13,409 bases of DNA from positions 1-13,409 of the forward strand of contig CALKKA010000158.1 of assembly GCA_937995495.1 (NCBI GenBank). Direction: 5' to 3'. The position numbers and the translations under genes were made by a program. Below the pieces are notes generated by a model. That model was not told the DNA's origin. It saw only the letters and a list, made by a program, of their open reading frames with translations, and ran no database searches. Origin of the DNA: an uncultured Phycisphaerae bacterium. Lineage in GTDB: Bacteria > Planctomycetota > Phycisphaerae > Sedimentisphaerales > Anaerohalosphaeraceae. Below are positions 12,036 to 13,409 of the stretch, piece after piece (positions within the stretch are counted from its first letter, which is position 1; every line of letters begins with the position of its first letter).

Positions 12036-13409
12036 ATGGATGGGAGTATGGCCAAAAATTCAGGACGAATCTTAGCGCTCGCGATGGCGGGCATCGGGGC
12101 GTTTCTATGTCTCCCTTTGCTGATCGCTGATCAACCGACCCCCGAAGCACAGGCAGCGCCCGTTGTCGAAACTCCCCAAAAAATCGTCGCGATGATCACC
12201 TGTCACGGCATGATTGATCAAGGGCTGGCCGACTCTATAGAAAGGCGGGGAAATGAAGCGATCGCAATGGGGGCCGACTACCTGATTCTCGAAGTGGAGA
12301 CCTACGGCGGCCGGGTCGACAGTGCCGACGAGATCAGCAAATACCTGATCCAGGACCTGCCCGACACGATTCACACCGTTGCGTATGTCAATACCGAAGC
12401 GATCTCCGCCGGAGCGATGATCAGCGTCTCCTGCAAAGATATCATCATGCGCGAAAACACAACCATCGGTTGCAGTGCCCCCATCATCATGGGCAGTTCG
12501 GAAATGGGCGAAGCGGAGCGTGAAAAAACCGAAAGCTTTGTCCGTTCTACATTCAGCAGGGCCGCCCAGGCCAACGGGTATCCCGAAGCGCTGCTGAAGG
12601 CCATGGTGTCGCAGAACATAGAGGTCTGGCAGATCGAAAACACCCAAACCGGCCAGATGGAGTATTATGAAAAAGAGTATTTGCCAAACGATCCAAACGC
12701 TTACGGTCTTGCCGGCAAAAAGCTCATTGTGAAAGAGGGCGAGTTGTTAACCCTGACCGATCAAAAAGCAAAAGAATACGGCATCGCAAGGGCGGTCGTC
12801 GAGGATAGTGAGCAGGCGCTTGCATTTATTGAGCAGCGAGACGGCGTAGTGATCTCAAAAGATGTGATCCGCTTGGAAACGATCTGGTCGGAAGAAATGG
12901 TTCGCTGGCTGACCTCGCCGATCGTTGTGAGCATTCTCGTCTTGGGGATCATGCTGGGCATTTATGTGGAGTTCAATACACCCGGACTGGGTCTGCCGGC
13001 ACTCCTGGCAGTGACCTGTCTGGTGATCCTGGTAGGCAGCCGGTATCTGATCGGAATGGCCAACTGGATCGAAATTGCACTGCTGTGCCTCGGCTTTCTT
13101 CTGTTGATGGTGGAAATCTTTGTTATTCCCGGCTTCGGCGTCGCGGGATTCGCGGGAATCGTGTGCATTGTTGGCGGCCTTCTCGCAATGTGGGTCAAGA
13201 ACACCCCCGATGAAATCCCCTGGCCCAAGGGCCCGATGGCCTGGACTGTCTTTACGGACGGTTTGTTTGGCATGGCGGTGGGCTTTTTGCTGTTTGTGGG
13301 TGCGGCCGCAATTCTTGCTAAATATTTGGACAGAATACCTTTTTTAAGGCGTTTTGTTCTGAAGTCTGCCGTTACTGGAAAACAAACCGCTGTCAGCCAA
13401 ACCTTTGAG
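12036..13409 (+). CDS. NfeD-family membrane-bound serine protease (ClpP class), 3' end cut by window
   Basis: The frame stays open from ATG 12036 to the last base, giving 458 residues without a stop. Residues about 11-31 form a signal or anchor helix. Residues about 48-260 are a ClpP-like protease domain: ILEVETYGGRVDSADEI (84-100) and TEAISAGAMIS (120-130), where Ser124 is the expected nucleophile. Lys164 in EREKTES is a good candidate for the catalytic Lys of the Ser-Lys dyad known from the archaeal PH1510 protein. LLTLTDQKAKEYGIA (237-251) is also typical. Several membrane helices follow (about 294-312, 318-337, 345-385, 403-427) with EFNTPGLGLPA and EIFVIPGFGVAG. The C-terminal OB-fold (NfeDC) should lie beyond the window. 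In prokaryotes such proteins accompany stomatin-like partners and act on membrane quality control; no partner is visible here. ATG 12048 is an alternative start, with GGGAG too close upstream. Confidence 0.94.
   Translation, partial: MDGSMAKNSGRILALAMAGIGAFLCLPLLIADQPTPEAQAAPVVETPQKIVAMITCHGMIDQGLADSIERRGNEAIAMGADYLILEVETYGGRVDSADEISKYLIQDLPDTIHTVAYVNTEAISAGAMISVSCKDIIMRENTTIGCSAPIIMGSSEMGEAEREKTESFVRSTFSRAAQANGYPEALLKAMVSQNIEVWQIENTQTGQMEYYEKEYLPNDPNAYGLAGKKLIVKEGELLTLTDQKAKEYGIARAVVEDSEQALAFIEQRDGVVISKDVIRLETIWSEEMVRWLTSPIVVSILVLGIMLGIYVEFNTPGLGLPALLAVTCLVILVGSRYLIGMANWIEIALLCLGFLLLMVEIFVIPGFGVAGFAGIVCIVGGLLAMWVKNTPDEIPWPKGPMAWTVFTDGLFGMAVGFLLFVGAAAILAKYLDRIPFLRRFVLKSAVTGKQTAVSQTFE

Noticed and set aside
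11855..12094. Minus-strand frame ending in ARRDSNPRPPV
   Set aside because: Its C-terminal end is the antisense translation of the tRNA-Arg T arm and acceptor stem; RRDSNPRP is a well-known artefact of predicting genes over tRNAs.
1..13409. CRISPR array, prophage, integron or insertion sequence
   Set aside because: No regularly spaced repeats, transposase, integrase or phage genes were seen on either strand; the genes are ordinary chromosomal ones with similar codon use.

Overview
This 13.4 kb window has roughly even base composition, densely packed housekeeping genes and no mobile element. The gene content (full-length NfeD with a ClpP-like domain, TatC with an inserted periplasmic loop, a DUF434 protein, the truA-glycosyltransferase pair, weak or absent Shine-Dalgarno sites at several starts) suggests an uncultured planctomycete-like bacterium, perhaps of the Phycisphaerae. 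That placement is inference from protein character, not a database match.

Layout. 1-738: 3' part of a DegT/DnrJ-type PLP sugar aminotransferase. 739-953: gap with one imperfect hairpin and a possible repeat remnant. 954-1256: small exported or anchored protein of unknown function. 1276-1390: a two-hairpin RNA ending in a strong terminator, candidate small RNA or structured 3' UTR. 1399-2130 (-): DUF434 protein with PIN-like C-terminal part. 2295-3533: aspartokinase (lysC), followed by a membrane-anchored nuclease of the SNase family (3548-4195). 4305-4559 and 4552-5448 (-): tatA and tatC, convergent and overlapping at their stops. 5555-5791: two-helix small membrane protein. 5942-6943: asd. 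7003-7749 and 7746-8921: truA and a GT4 glycosyltransferase, coupled by an ATGA overlap. 9021-9899: dapF. 9896-10564 (-): membrane-anchored protein of unknown function. 10624-11277: SGNH hydrolase. 11274-11726 (-): GNAT acetyltransferase of the ArgA-like type. 11820-11893: tRNA-Arg(CCU). 12036 to the window end: NfeD/ClpP-class membrane protease, cut off.

Three genes (lysC, asd, dapF) act in the aspartate-diaminopimelate-lysine pathway, which feeds peptidoglycan and protein synthesis. Here they are dispersed and each has its own sigma70-like promoter. tatA and tatC together can form a minimal Tat export system. No virulence, defence or CRISPR locus was seen.

The less ordinary signals are architectural: three convergent pairs share bases at their stop codons (8, 4 and 4 nt); four genes have a TATAAT-like box 6-8 nt before the start codon and no usable Shine-Dalgarno, predicting leaderless mRNAs; truA starts directly after the U-tract of the asd terminator; and the 1276-1390 RNA is unexplained.
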